Part shown: piece after piece, positions 18,261 through 27,682 of the stretch | Position numbering within the stretch: the first letter of the stretch is position 1 | How the letters are laid out: each line of letters opens with the position of its first letter | NCBI GenBank assembly: GCA_964629475.1 | Contig: CAZVQW010000007.1 | Coordinates: forward strand, 1-64,000 | Origin: SMWD01 sp964629475 | Lineage (GTDB): Bacteria; Pseudomonadota; Gammaproteobacteria; Steroidobacterales; GCA-2729495 | DNA: 64,000 nt | Reading direction: 5' to 3' | The notes under the pieces: model-generated | What the model saw: the letters and a program-made list of their open reading frames with translations, nothing else | The model's database searches: none | Told to the model about the DNA's origin: nothing | Made by a program: the position numbers and the translations under genes

Positions 18261-19358
18261 ATGAATCTGCACGATCGCTACATCGAAGCGATAAATAAAC
18301 ATGGATTTGCCGCTGATACCGCGCAAATCAAGGCCATCACAACGCTCGATCGTGTGCGCGACAACCTGTTGGGTGCCGCGCGCCGGGAACGCTCTGTGCC
18401 CCGCCTGCTACAGTCAATGCTCGGTAACGGCCAGCAAGCGCCGATCCGGGGCGCCTATCTGTGGGGCGGTGTCGGCCGCGGCAAGACCTTCGTCATGGAC
18501 CTGTTCTACGAAAGCCTGCCGTTTGAGGACAAGTTGCGGCAGCACTTCCACCGGGTCATGTACCACGTACACAACCAGCTGAAGCAGCTTTCCAACCAGG
18601 AAGATCCACTTGAAACAGTTGCTGAGGGTCTGGCGAATCGCGCTCGCGTCATATGCTTTGATGAATTTTTTGTTGCGGATATTGCAGATGCGATGATTCT
18701 CGGCCGGCTGTTCGACATGCTTTTTGACCGCGGCATCGTGCTGATTGCAACATCAAATATTCCGCCGGACGAGTTGTACCAGGACGGCCTGCAGCGCCGG
18801 CAATTTCTGCCGGCAATCGAATCCCTGAATCGTCATACCGAAGTAATCGAGGTAGACGGCGACACTGATTTTCGACTGCGCGTACTGGAACAGGCGGAAA
18901 TCTATCATTCACCGTTGGACAACGACGCACTGCGCAACCTGGTCGGCTACTTCGAACGCATTGCACCGGAGCCAGGCACCGCCGATGGATCAATCGAGGT
19001 ACACGGACGTGAGATCCCGTATAGGCGCCGCGCGGACGGCATCGCGTGGTTCGACTTCGCCGCGCTGTGCGAAGGCCCGCGCAGCCAGAATGATTACATC
19101 GAGATGGCACGCAGTTTCCAGGCCGTCATCATCTCGAACCTGCCGATCCTTGACGCCCTGAAAGAAGATGAAGCCCGCCGTTTCATCGCACTCGTCGATG
19201 AATTCTACGATCGCAAGGTCAAATTAATTATTGCTGCCGCGGCGCCGATCGGAGAGATTTATACCGGCCGCCGCCTCAACCGGGAATTCGAACGCACGCG
19301 CAGTCGACTGTGGGAAATGCAGTCGCACGACTACCTGTCGAGCCCACACCGGCCGTGA
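18261..19358 (+). CDS. zapE: Cell division ATPase ZapE / AFG1-like
   Basis: AFG1-family ATPase; E. coli ZapE acts on the Z-ring. 365 residues from the ATG at 18261. The open frame extends far upstream, but that part is antisense to the ETF-QO gene and is rejected. Visible are LWGGVGRGKTFVMDLFYE (Walker A), CFDEFFVADIADAMILG (Walker B), and ATSNIPPDELYQDGLQR (sensor region). Divergent from ETF-QO. Confidence 0.93.
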   Translation: MNLHDRYIEAINKHGFAADTAQIKAITTLDRVRDNLLGAARRERSVPRLLQSMLGNGQQAPIRGAYLWGGVGRGKTFVMDLFYESLPFEDKLRQHFHRVMYHVHNQLKQLSNQEDPLETVAEGLANRARVICFDEFFVADIADAMILGRLFDMLFDRGIVLIATSNIPPDELYQDGLQRRQFLPAIESLNRHTEVIEVDGDTDFRLRVLEQAEIYHSPLDNDALRNLVGYFERIAPEPGTADGSIEVHGREIPYRRRADGIAWFDFAALCEGPRSQNDYIEMARSFQAVIISNLPILDALKEDEARRFIALVDEFYDRKVKLIIAAAAPIGEIYTGRRLNREFERTRSRLWEMQSHDYLSSPHRP

Positions 19359-19450
19359 CAGCGTGTTATCCGTATTTCTACGACACGACCGGGCACAAAC
19401 GGCCTGCTACACTTGCGGTTTCAGCTTAGACATCATTCGGAGAATACTCG

Positions 19451-20197
19451 ATGGCGGGAAAACTGGTCCTGTGCCGGCACGGGCAAAGCACCTGGAACAA
19501 GAAAAATCTGTTCACAGGGTGGCATGATGTAGATCTGACCGAGAAGGGAATCGCCGAAGCCAAATCGGCCGGGCAATTGCTCGGACAACTCGATTTCACA
19601 TTCGACCTCGCTTATACGTCCGTCCTCAAGCGCGCGATTCGTACACTATGGATTATCCTCGACGAGACAAACCTGATGTGGATTCCTGTCGTGCGCTCCT
19701 GGAAATTGAACGAACGACATTACGGAGCGCTGCAGGGTCTGGACAAGACCGAGACGACAGCCAAACATGGTGCGGATCAGGTCAAGATCTGGCGCCGCAG
19801 CTATGACATTCCTCCACCGGTACTGGATGAATCAGACCAGCGTCATCCCTGCCATGATCCACGCTACGCGGGCATCGACAATCTGCCTGCAACAGAATCG
19901 CTCAAGACTACTCTGGAACGTGTGCAACCTTACTGGGAAGAAGTTATTGAGCCGCAACTGAAGGCGGGTAAAAATGTGCTGATTGCTGCCCATGGAAACA
20001 GTCTGCGCGCACTGGTCAAAATGCTCGATGGAATCTCCGACGAAGACATCACGGAATTCAATATCCCTACCGGTGTACCCATCCTTTATGATCTGGACGA
20101 CAATCTAGTCCCGCGCGGGGAGAAGGAATTTCTCGGTGACGCCGAAGCGATCAGACTGGCGACGGCGGCCGTCGCACAGCAGGCAGGTGGCCAGTAA
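19451..20197 (+). CDS. gpmA: 2,3-bisphosphoglycerate-dependent phosphoglycerate mutase
   Basis: Interconverts 3- and 2-phosphoglycerate in glycolysis and gluconeogenesis. 248 residues, family length. The phosphohistidine motif is LCRHGQSTWNKKNLFTGW (about 7-24), and the second histidine is in LIAAHGNSLRALVK (about 182-195). Followed 16 bases later by the gamma carbonic anhydrase gene, probably cotranscribed. Confidence 0.97.
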   Translation: MAGKLVLCRHGQSTWNKKNLFTGWHDVDLTEKGIAEAKSAGQLLGQLDFTFDLAYTSVLKRAIRTLWIILDETNLMWIPVVRSWKLNERHYGALQGLDKTETTAKHGADQVKIWRRSYDIPPPVLDESDQRHPCHDPRYAGIDNLPATESLKTTLERVQPYWEEVIEPQLKAGKNVLIAAHGNSLRALVKMLDGISDEDITEFNIPTGVPILYDLDDNLVPRGEKEFLGDAEAIRLATAAVAQQAGGQ

Positions 20198-20213
20198 GTA
20201 GCCGTCACGTACG

Positions 20214-20735
20214 ATGATTTATTCGCTGAATGAAATCAGCCCGGAAATTCGTGGCCGCTGCTACGTTGCACCCTCTGCCGACGTCATCGGTGACGTCATC
20301 CTCGAGGAAGACACAAGCATCTGGTTCGGCGCCGTCGTGCGTGGCGATGTCGAACGCATCACGATCGGTCGCGGTTCGAACGTGCAGGATAATTCGGTTT
20401 TACATTGTGACCCGGGCGCGCCACTGACGCTCGACGAATATGTCACGATCGGGCACCAGGTCATGCTGCACGGCTGCCGGGTCGGCCGCAATTCACTGAT
20501 CGGCATCGGCAGTACTATCCTGAATCACACACGCATCGGTACCAACTCGATTGTCGGCGCTAATGCACTGGTCACCGAGGGAAATGAATTCCCGGATGGC
20601 GTACTGATTCTCGGCGCCCCGGCCAAGGTAATCCGCGAACTGACCGCAAAAGAAATCGCCGCACTGCCCCACTATGCAACACGCTATATCGAACGCGCGG
20701 AGCATTATCGTCGCGAACTGCGAGCGATGGAGTAA
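20214..20735 (+). CDS. Gamma-carbonic anhydrase family protein (YrdA-like)
   Basis: 173-residue left-handed beta-helix hexapeptide-repeat protein. Zinc-ligand histidines fit NSVLHCDPG, TIGHQVMLHGC (two His), as in the Cam/YrdA family. Many such proteins bind zinc, but carbonic anhydrase activity is often unproven. Closely follows gpmA. Confidence 0.9.
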   Translation: MIYSLNEISPEIRGRCYVAPSADVIGDVILEEDTSIWFGAVVRGDVERITIGRGSNVQDNSVLHCDPGAPLTLDEYVTIGHQVMLHGCRVGRNSLIGIGSTILNHTRIGTNSIVGANALVTEGNEFPDGVLILGAPAKVIRELTAKEIAALPHYATRYIERAEHYRRELRAME

Positions 20736-20756
20736 CACAGGGTACGGCTCCGGATA

Positions 20757-20863
20757 GTCACGATCGTTCCACCGAAGTAGCCGGGCGGGGCCGGGGATAT
20801 GTCCCGACCCGACTAATGACTTCCGGAGGCGAGGGGCATATCCCCGGCCCCGCCCGGCGGCAA
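20757..20863. repeat. Type A palindromic interspersed repeat, copy 2
   Basis: Arms 20780-20801 and 20837-20858 are identical to copy 1 (perfect 22-base inverted repeat), and the 35-base loop and both flanks are also conserved. It lies in the gap between the convergent carbonic anhydrase and tesB genes. Confidence 0.88.
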
Positions 20864-20880
20864 TCGAGCACTTTTGCGGA

Positions 20881-21747
20881 TCATTCCCGGACCCGAATCA
20901 ACCCCTCCTGCACAGTCGACGCCACCAACACGCCAGACTGATCAAAGACCAACCCACGCGCCAACCCCCGCGACCCCGCAGCACGCGGGCTGTCATACGA
21001 AAACAGCAACCATTCATCGACACGGCATGACTTATGAAACCACATTGCATGGTCAAGACTGGCCATTTGCAGATTTTCACGCATGAAGCTCAGATTTCCA
21101 TGCGGCAACGTCGCCGTGCCAAGCAATTGAAAATCCGAAATGTACGCTAACAGGGCATGATGTAACTCGAGATCGTCCGGCAGCGAATCATTGGCCTTCA
21201 TCCAGACATATCTGACCGGCTCGAGACTTCTGCTGTCAGCGCCATCTCGCCGCACCGGACGCATATGAAACGGACGCGGAGTCTTGAGAAAGCGCTGCAG
21301 CTTTTCCGGCAGCTTGTCGAATTCACTGGACCGGACGTCAGTAATATCGGCCAGTTCGTCCGGACCGGGCACATCGGGCATAGCAGCCTGGTGCTCCAAT
21401 CCGTCCTCGGGAATTTGGAACGACGCGGTCATATTGAAAATCTGCTTGCCGTGCTGAATAGCGACAATACGCCGATTGGAGAAACTCAGGCCGTTACGAG
21501 CATGATCGACCTGGTAGATAATCGGCGCATTGACATCGCCGCGACGCAGGAAATAGGCATGCAAGGAATGCACAACGCCGCTCCTGACCGTCTTGCTGGC
21601 CGCCGAAAGTGCCTGCCCCAATACCTGCCCGCCAAAAACCTGAGGCGTGCCGATGTCGTGGCTCTGGCCACGAAAAATGTAACGTTCGATTTTCTCCAGG
21701 TCCAGCAGACGGATTAAATCAGCGAGCGTCTCGTCCATAGATGGCAT
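20881..21747 (-). CDS. tesB: Acyl-CoA thioesterase II (TesB)
   Basis: Hydrolyses medium and long-chain acyl-CoA. 288 residues with the double hot-dog layout: FRGQSHDIGTPQVFGGQVLGQAL near the N-terminus (quoted in part: QVFGGQVLGQAL) and DWMLF-type region near 215-235, here DHAMWFHKSCRVDEWLLFSY with the catalytic Asp. The C-terminal RGLARGLVFDQSGVLVAS is typical. Convergent with the carbonic anhydrase gene. Confidence 0.95.
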   Translation of the reverse strand: MPSMDETLADLIRLLDLEKIERYIFRGQSHDIGTPQVFGGQVLGQALSAASKTVRSGVVHSLHAYFLRRGDVNAPIIYQVDHARNGLSFSNRRIVAIQHGKQIFNMTASFQIPEDGLEHQAAMPDVPGPDELADITDVRSSEFDKLPEKLQRFLKTPRPFHMRPVRRDGADSRSLEPVRYVWMKANDSLPDDLELHHALLAYISDFQLLGTATLPHGNLSFMRENLQMASLDHAMWFHKSCRVDEWLLFSYDSPRAAGSRGLARGLVFDQSGVLVASTVQEGLIRVRE

Positions 21748-21884
21748 CCGGTCATGACAGTTGGCGTATTTTAGCCCGAATGAGGCTGATGACGGTGAAT
21801 CATGCCATCGGCAGATATGATATCCGGGTCATACTGGCTATGTTAGGGTCTGGTGGCAACCAGCAGTGAAGAGTATGGTGAAAA

Positions 21885-22649
21885 ATGAACATATCCGAAT
21901 CAACTAAGCGGGCTCGTGGCACACGGTGGTGTTTGATCGGCATCTGGCTTGCAATACTAGGCATCGTAGTGCTCGGCATCAGCCTCGTTGGTGGCCGAAT
22001 CGGCCTGCTGACGCCCATTTCATCATTTATGGTATTCGGCATCGGCTGCATTATCCTGGCCATGGCCGGTCTAATCATCCTGGTCGGCATCGTGATCAGC
22101 GCGGGTACGGCGGGCGATGCTTCGGCGCCGCGCGCATGGAGCGCGCTGGCTATTAGCGTCATCCTGATCGGCATGGCACTAAGCCAGCTGCGCAATTCGT
22201 CCGGGGTGCCGCCTATCCATGACATCACGACCGATACCGACAATCCTCCGCTGTTCGAGGCAATCTTGCCGTTACGCGCCGACGCACCAAATCCGCCCGG
22301 ATATGCCGGAGCCGATATAGCCGACCAGCAGCAATCTGCCTACCCCGACCTCGTGACGCTAACGATCAACAAACCGACTGCCGAAGTATTCTCGGCTGCG
22401 GAACAGGTCGCACGCGACCTTAACTGGCACCTCATTGCTGCCGATCAGGCTGCGGGACGTATTGAAGCCACCGACACGACAACGTGGTTTCGTTTTCAGG
22501 ATGATGTCGTTATTCGCCTGACAACAGTCGAATCGGGCACAAGTGTCGACGTTCGCTCCAAGTCACGGGTCGGCAGAAGCGACATGGGCGCAAATGCACG
22601 CCGCATTCATGTTTTTCTCGAGCGTCTCGATTCCCGGGTTGCCCAGTGA
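21885..22649 (+). CDS. DUF1499 domain membrane protein
   Basis: 254 residues. The first part (about 15-110) holds three hydrophobic helices, the rest is a soluble DUF1499-type domain (about 135-250: YPDLVTLTINKPTAEVFSAAEQVARDL then DDVVIRLT and a C-terminal RSKSRVGRSDMGANARRI). The family's function is unknown. Stands alone, divergent from tesB. Confidence 0.75.
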   Translation: MNISESTKRARGTRWCLIGIWLAILGIVVLGISLVGGRIGLLTPISSFMVFGIGCIILAMAGLIILVGIVISAGTAGDASAPRAWSALAISVILIGMALSQLRNSSGVPPIHDITTDTDNPPLFEAILPLRADAPNPPGYAGADIADQQQSAYPDLVTLTINKPTAEVFSAAEQVARDLNWHLIAADQAAGRIEATDTTTWFRFQDDVVIRLTTVESGTSVDVRSKSRVGRSDMGANARRIHVFLERLDSRVAQ

Positions 22650-22733
22650 CCCCGGGTAACGACACAAAATTTTAGCGCACCCACACTGACTCAATTTGTT
22701 GAATAATGACTGACCGAAACGGTCAGCAGCAGA

Positions 22734-23189
22734 TCACACGAAATACAATGCGATCGTCTCGGCAACACAGGCCGGCTTACTCTCTCCCTCGATCTCCATC
22801 GTGTTGTCGAGAATAATCTGCAAGGCACCCGCTCTCTTGCGTACCGATTTCAGCGTGCTGCGCAACCGGACACGGCTGCCCGACGGCACCATCTGCTTGA
22901 AGCGCACCTTGTTGAGCCCGTAATTAATTGCTCGCTCGCCCTTGAAGATGACGATATTTTCAACCAACACCGGCAATAGTGCTGTCAGCAGGTAACCGTG
23001 TGCAATTGTCTTGCCAATCGGCAATTCCTTCTTCGCTCTCTCTACATCAACATGAATCCATTGGTGATCGTCCGTCGCCTCGGCAAACCGGTTAATACGA
23101 TCCTGATCAATCAGGTACCAGTCCGATACCCCGATTTCCTGACCTTCGTAGGCCTTGGCTAATTCAATTGAGTCAACGATAAGTGTCAT
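22734..23189 (-). CDS. MaoC-like (R)-specific enoyl-CoA hydratase
   Basis: 151 residues in a single hot-dog fold. The hydratase-2 motif D-x4-H is seen in RFAEATDDHQWIHVDVERAK (about 36-55), followed by KTIAHGYLLTALLPVL. It probably hydrates enoyl-CoA in fatty acid or polyhydroxyalkanoate metabolism. Upstream of folE's 3' end by 58 bases on the same strand, with no clear functional link. Confidence 0.85.
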   Translation of the reverse strand: MTLIVDSIELAKAYEGQEIGVSDWYLIDQDRINRFAEATDDHQWIHVDVERAKKELPIGKTIAHGYLLTALLPVLVENIVIFKGERAINYGLNKVRFKQMVPSGSRVRLRSTLKSVRKRAGALQIILDNTMEIEGESKPACVAETIALYFV

Positions 23190-23247
23190 AAATAACGTCT
23201 ATTGATTGTATTCATTCAATAAAGGGTTGCCGATGATAAAGCGTCGC

Positions 23248-23853
23248 TCAACACACCTGCCCCACGGCATGCATAAACTCGGTACGAATGCGATCATCAT
23301 CCTGAAATGCGCCAAGCATTTCATCCGTCACCATCTTGATATTGGTCTTGTTCACGCCACGGGTCGTCATGCATTGATGCTGCGCCTCGACAATAACCGC
23401 GACACCGCGTGGCTCCAAAGTATCATTAATGCATTTGGCAATTTCTGCCGTCAGGCGTTCCTGAACCTGCAAGCGCCGGGTATAAGCCTCGACAACGCGA
23501 ACCAGTTTACTGATTCCGGCCAGTCTCTGGTCCGGCAAATAAGCCAAATGGATGCGGCCGATGAAAGGGGCCATATGGTGCTCGCAATGAGATGCAAAAT
23601 CGATGTCGAGCAATGTGACGATCCGGTCATAATCCGTGACGGACTGAAAAGAATTGCCGAGCAATGCATAGGGGTCCAGATCGTAGCCGGCAAACCAGTC
23701 GTCAAACGAATCAATAACACGGGCCGGCGTGCGCTTGATACCCGCACGGTCAGGATCTTCGCCGATCCAGCCAAGCAGTGTTCTGACAGCGACCTCTGCG
23801 TCCGCACGGCTGATATTATTCTTTTTCCTGTCGCTCATTAATTCCTCTGTCAT
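23248..23853 (-). CDS. folE: GTP cyclohydrolase I (FolE)
   Basis: Makes dihydroneopterin triphosphate from GTP for folate synthesis. 201 residues; an internal ATG (MSDRKKNN, at 23838) is an alternative start. Zinc and active-site motif FASHCEHHMAPFIGRIHLAY is complete, and the C-terminal CMTTRGVNK block is present. It follows mobA by 14 bases and may be cotranscribed with mobA and moaC, genes that also act on GTP-derived pterins. Confidence 0.96.
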   Translation of the reverse strand: MTEELMSDRKKNNISRADAEVAVRTLLGWIGEDPDRAGIKRTPARVIDSFDDWFAGYDLDPYALLGNSFQSVTDYDRIVTLLDIDFASHCEHHMAPFIGRIHLAYLPDQRLAGISKLVRVVEAYTRRLQVQERLTAEIAKCINDTLEPRGVAVIVEAQHQCMTTRGVNKTNIKMVTDEMLGAFQDDDRIRTEFMHAVGQVC

Positions 23854-23867
23854 CAGAACCGGTTGCT

Positions 23868-24479
23868 CTACTTGCCGGACTTTAACCGCTCAAAATCGAC
23901 CTGTGTGTTGACATTTGTCAGCACTCGAGCATCCAGCGGTTCAATTAATTCGATGTTCGCATCGGTCAGCATGTCGCGTGGGCTCAAACTACCTCCCGAT
24001 GCTACCCGCTGCCGGAACCTGTTAAGCGTAGCGGGTTCCCATATCGCACACAACGGCTCCGGAAGACCGTCCAGCGGACTGCGATAACCGATTCCGGGTT
24101 TTTCAGCCTGACGCGCTTCAATCAACAGGCGAATCGACGGCTCATCGAGCAAGGGCATGTCACAAGCCGTGATCAACCATGCCGCATCGGGACTGTGGCT
24201 GTGCGCAGCCAGGATTCCGGCGGCCGGCCCAAGCTCAGGCTGCTCATCGACGATCAACCGGTAGCTCTTTCGCAATGCCTCGTCGACCTGATCGGCGCGA
24301 ACCGAGACGAAGACACGGTCGCAAATGCTGCTGACAAGGAAAAATATTCGTGCCAGCAGAGTCCGGCCATCAATTTCGATCCCGGCCTTGTCCCGGCCGA
24401 AACGACGGCTGTGCCCACCGGCCAGCAACAGGCCCTGTATCGGCGGCACCTCATTGCAATCGGAACGATGAGACATCAA
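23868..24479 (-). CDS. mobA: Molybdenum cofactor guanylyltransferase
   Basis: Adds GMP to molybdopterin to form the MGD form of the cofactor. 203 residues; the nucleotide-binding start is GLLLAGGHSRRFGRDKAGIE (about 16-35), with LITACDMPLLDE (about 105) and a metal-binding Asp. Lies between moaC and folE on the same strand. Confidence 0.93.
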   Translation of the reverse strand: MMSHRSDCNEVPPIQGLLLAGGHSRRFGRDKAGIEIDGRTLLARIFFLVSSICDRVFVSVRADQVDEALRKSYRLIVDEQPELGPAAGILAAHSHSPDAAWLITACDMPLLDEPSIRLLIEARQAEKPGIGYRSPLDGLPEPLCAIWEPATLNRFRQRVASGGSLSPRDMLTDANIELIEPLDARVLTNVNTQVDFERLKSGK

Positions 24480-24484
24480 TCGCG

Positions 24485-24988
24485 TTATGCCGGGCTAGCG
24501 TAGTCGCTCTTACCACCGGTTTTGCTGATCAACCGCACATCACCGATAACGATGTCATGCGACAGCGCCTTACACATATCGTAGATTGTCAGCGCAGCGA
24601 CACTGGCGCCGGTCAATGCCTCCATTTCTACGCCGGTCTTATGCAGGACATTCGTCCGGCAATCGATGACCGCGCGGCCCTCGTCATCGAGTTCGATGTT
24701 GATCTTGCAGCCATCGAGGCCGATTGGATGACAGAATGGAATCAGCTCGTGAGTCTTTTTTGCCGCGAGCGTCCCGGCAATGATTGCGGTCTGAAAAACC
24801 GGCCCCTTCGCGGTCGTGATGTCACCATTTTCGATAATCGCCCGCACCGGCTCCGGCAAAGATACGACGGCCATCGCATGCGCAGTTCGCTGCGTTTCCA
24901 GTTTGCCGCCGACATCCACCATCGTCGGCTGATTTTTCTTATCGATGTGTGACAACATCTGCTTGAACTCCGGGTCAGAAACAATCAA
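24485..24988 (-). CDS. moaC: Cyclic pyranopterin monophosphate synthase accessory protein MoaC
   Basis: Second step of molybdenum cofactor synthesis, acting on the MoaA product. 167 residues with PTMVDVGGK (about 20-28), PFCHPIGLDG (about 83-92), and EMEALTGASVAALTIYDMCK (about 122-141). A start at the internal MLSHIDKK is possible. Shares an ATGA overlap with the membrane protein gene upstream. No moaA, moeA or moaE occurs in the window. Confidence 0.96.
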   Translation of the reverse strand: MIVSDPEFKQMLSHIDKKNQPTMVDVGGKLETQRTAHAMAVVSLPEPVRAIIENGDITTAKGPVFQTAIIAGTLAAKKTHELIPFCHPIGLDGCKINIELDDEGRAVIDCRTNVLHKTGVEMEALTGASVAALTIYDMCKALSHDIVIGDVRLISKTGGKSDYASPA

Positions 24989-25527
24989 TCGCTATTATAC
25001 CGGCCTGATAGCTCCGGCGAGGTCAGGACTGTACCGGTGCTAAAAGTCGCGACCACCATGACGACCAGGCTGATCAATCCCCAGCTCAGGCCGGCAACGA
25101 CACCGGCATCGAGGATGCCTCGCCATGGCTGCTCAAGCTGATGAACGAGCAAGACGAGCAGCACAATACCGGTCGTCCCAACCCACGCACCGATCAGCAC
25201 ACGCCTGCTCGCACCAAAGTATCCGATACAAAATAGTGGCGCGAGCAGGCGTGTTTGCCACGATGTGGAGTGGCGGTATAAATGCAGCGCCCGTGCCGCC
25301 ACTCGCGGCGAAAATTTCAACTGGAATCCCTTGTAGCCTTCCGACCAGGCCATGAAAACGACACTGATCAGCAACAGCAACCATTGCCAGGCAGCAAGAC
25401 CGATAACTAGCGCATCGATGACATAGGGGACAAGACGCACGACCGCAAACAGGACGATACCCATTACGCCGACCACACCCCAGGCCGCCGCCAGCCGTGA
25501 CCATACCGAAGACTCAGTGCTCATCAT
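24985..25527 (-). CDS. Hypothetical multi-pass membrane protein
   Basis: 180 residues with four or five hydrophobic segments (about 13-36, 40-58, 90-120, 135-165). I do not recognise the family. The segment MAWSEGYKGFQLKFSPRVA and the tail are the only polar parts. Its stop overlaps the moaC start (ATGA), so it may head the moaC-mobA-folE unit, and it is divergent from leuC. Confidence 0.65.
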   Translation of the reverse strand: MMSTESSVWSRLAAAWGVVGVMGIVLFAVVRLVPYVIDALVIGLAAWQWLLLLISVVFMAWSEGYKGFQLKFSPRVAARALHLYRHSTSWQTRLLAPLFCIGYFGASRRVLIGAWVGTTGIVLLVLLVHQLEQPWRGILDAGVVAGLSWGLISLVVMVVATFSTGTVLTSPELSGRYNSD

Positions 25528-25561
25528 GAATGACCGCCTGCTTATCGGAGAATCCGCGCTT

Positions 25562-25570
25562 TGCTATGAT
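25562..25570 (+). promoter_or_regulatory. Probable extended -10 promoter of leuCD
   Basis: TGCTATGAT at 25562-25570 fits an extended -10 (TGnTATGAT), about 73 bases before leuC. No convincing -35 was found. There is no Leu-codon leader or terminator, so leucine attenuation is not indicated. Confidence 0.45.
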
Positions 25571-25642
25571 TTGTTGTTTATTACCTGACATGATGCCTGC
25601 GAGCCAATCCATCCGGCGAGCAGCCGGTTCCGGGAACGAGAA

Positions 25643-27058
25643 ATGAGTCAAACAATTATTGAAAAACTCTGGGAGGCGCATAGCGTAGCCGACCTCGGAG
25701 ACGGCAGCCAGCTGATTTATATCGACCGGGTATTTTTCCATGAAAGAACCGGCAGCATTGCGCTGAAAGGACTCGAAGCTGCCGGCCGCAAGGTGCGCAA
25801 CCCCGAACAGGTTTTCGGCTGCATGGACCACATCGTCGACACGATTCCCGGCCGCACCGACGATACGATGGTCCCCGGTGGCAGCGCTTTCATCACGACC
25901 ACGCGCGAGGCGGCAAAGAAAGCCGGCGTCAATCTCTTCGATCTCGGCGACGACAGCCAGGGGATTGTTCATGTCGTGTCTCCGGAACAAGGTATCGCCC
26001 TGCCCGGCGTAACGCTTGTGTGCCCTGACAGCCATACATGTACACAGGGCGCGGTCGGTGCGCTGGCCTGGGGTATCGGCTCGACGGAATGCGAGCACGC
26101 GATGGCAACCAAGACGCTGGCCGTCAGGAAACCGAAAATCATGCGTGTATCGTTCGAAGGTCAACTCGGTAACGGCGTCACGGCCAAGGACATGATTCTG
26201 CATCTGATCGGCCGGTATACGGCATCGGGCGGTGTCGGCTACGCGATCGAATTCGCCGGCGAGGCAGTCCGAGAGCTGCCAATGGAGGCCCGCTTCACGT
26301 TGTGCAACATGGGTGTCGAGTTTGGCGCATGGACCTGCATCATCGCGCCGGACGAGACGACCTATGACTATGTCGCCGGCCGGCCATATGCACCTCAAGA
26401 TCACCTCCGGGACCAGGCGCTGAGCTATTGGAAGACCCTGCCGAGCGACGATGATGCCGTCTTCGATAAAGAAATCACCATCAATTGCGGCGAGATCGTG
26501 CCGCAAGTCACCTGGGGCACGAGCCCGCAACACGAAACCGGCATCGATAGCGTCGTACCGGATCCGGCCGATGAACCGGATGCGAACCGCCGCCAGTCGA
26601 TCGAACGCGCACTCGAATACATGGATCTTGAGCCAGGCACCCGACTCGAGGGCTTGACGATCGATTCTGCCTTTATCGGTTCGTGTACGAACAGTCGGCT
26701 CAGTGATCTGCGTAATGCGGCCGCGATCCTGAAGGGCCGTAAAGTTGCGGCCGGCGTCAAGGCGATCTGCGTACCGGGTTCGGGCCTGGTCAAGAAGGCG
26801 GCCGAGGCGGAAGGCCTCGACAAGATTTTTACCGCGGCCGGCTTTGAATGGCGTGAGCCCGGTTGTTCGATGTGTTTCTTCGCCGGCGGCGAGAACCTCG
26901 GTCTCGAACAACGTGCGGTATCGAGCACCAATCGCAATTTCGAGAATCGCCAGGGGCCGCGCACCCGGACACACCTTGCGAGCCCGGCAACGGTTGCAGC
27001 GTCAGCCATCAAGGGCTGCCTGACGGACGTGCGGACACTGGAGCCAAAGCATGGATAA
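25643..27058 (+). CDS. leuC: 3-isopropylmalate dehydratase large subunit
   Basis: Aconitase-family [4Fe-4S] enzyme of leucine synthesis. 471 residues. Cluster cysteines lie in FIGSCTNSRLSDLR and GCSMCFF, with a nearby VCPDSHTCTQGAVGALAWG block. Overlaps leuD by 8 bases, a standard leuCD pair. leuA and leuB are not in the window. Confidence 0.97.
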   Translation: MSQTIIEKLWEAHSVADLGDGSQLIYIDRVFFHERTGSIALKGLEAAGRKVRNPEQVFGCMDHIVDTIPGRTDDTMVPGGSAFITTTREAAKKAGVNLFDLGDDSQGIVHVVSPEQGIALPGVTLVCPDSHTCTQGAVGALAWGIGSTECEHAMATKTLAVRKPKIMRVSFEGQLGNGVTAKDMILHLIGRYTASGGVGYAIEFAGEAVRELPMEARFTLCNMGVEFGAWTCIIAPDETTYDYVAGRPYAPQDHLRDQALSYWKTLPSDDDAVFDKEITINCGEIVPQVTWGTSPQHETGIDSVVPDPADEPDANRRQSIERALEYMDLEPGTRLEGLTIDSAFIGSCTNSRLSDLRNAAAILKGRKVAAGVKAICVPGSGLVKKAAEAEGLDKIFTAAGFEWREPGCSMCFFAGGENLGLEQRAVSSTNRNFENRQGPRTRTHLASPATVAASAIKGCLTDVRTLEPKHG

Positions 27059-27671
27059 ATTCACGCAATTGACGGCGATTGCCGCCCCGTTGATGCGCAT
27101 CAACATCGACACCGATGCGATCATTCCGAGCCGTGAGATGAAACGCGTGTCCAAGGAAGGCCTCGGCGAGGGGTTGTTCGCCGGCTGGCGCTACACGGAA
27201 CCGGGCAGCCGCAACGAGAATCCGGACTTCATCCTGAACCGCGATCCCTGGCGACATGCACAGATCCTGTTATCCGGCGACAACTTCGGTTGCGGATCGT
27301 CACGCGAACACGCGGTCTGGGCGCTGGCCGAATGGGGTATCCGTGCAATTATCACGCCGGGCTTCGGCGCAATCTTCTACGGTAATTGCGTGCGCAATGG
27401 CATCCTGCCGGTCATCCTTCCCGATGAGCGAGTTCAGATACTTGCAGCATTGGTCGAAGCAGACCCCGATAACAACCGGATCGCAATCGATCTGGGCAAA
27501 TGCAATGTCACCGGTCCCGATAAACGGACAGACACCTTCGACATTGCACCGGCCGACCGGGAGATGCTGATGGAAGGACTGGATGCGATTGCAGTCACGA
27601 TGAAACGCGACGATGAGATTCTGGCCTTTAAGGCGCGCGACCGGCTCAAGCGACCGTGGATCTACTTGTAA
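27051..27671 (+). CDS. leuD: 3-isopropylmalate dehydratase small subunit
   Basis: Swivel subunit of isopropylmalate isomerase. 206 residues, with NIDTDAIIPSREMKRV near the N-terminus and the substrate loop DNFGCGSSREHAVWAL (about 78-93). Overlaps leuC. Convergent with the LysR gene, 11 bases away. Confidence 0.97.
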   Translation: MDKFTQLTAIAAPLMRINIDTDAIIPSREMKRVSKEGLGEGLFAGWRYTEPGSRNENPDFILNRDPWRHAQILLSGDNFGCGSSREHAVWALAEWGIRAIITPGFGAIFYGNCVRNGILPVILPDERVQILAALVEADPDNNRIAIDLGKCNVTGPDKRTDTFDIAPADREMLMEGLDAIAVTMKRDDEILAFKARDRLKRPWIYL

Positions 27672-27682
27672 ATTTTAATCGG

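Noticed and set aside
25566..25646. Short frame beginning MICCLLPD just before leuC, with two Cys and two Leu codons
   Set aside because: Its ATG lies inside the extended -10 box, so it would not be transcribed, and no terminator or alternative pairing follows.
25514..26974. 486-residue minus-strand frame opposite leuC
   Set aside because: Antisense to leuC, whose motifs are all intact; no recognisable domain in the shadow.
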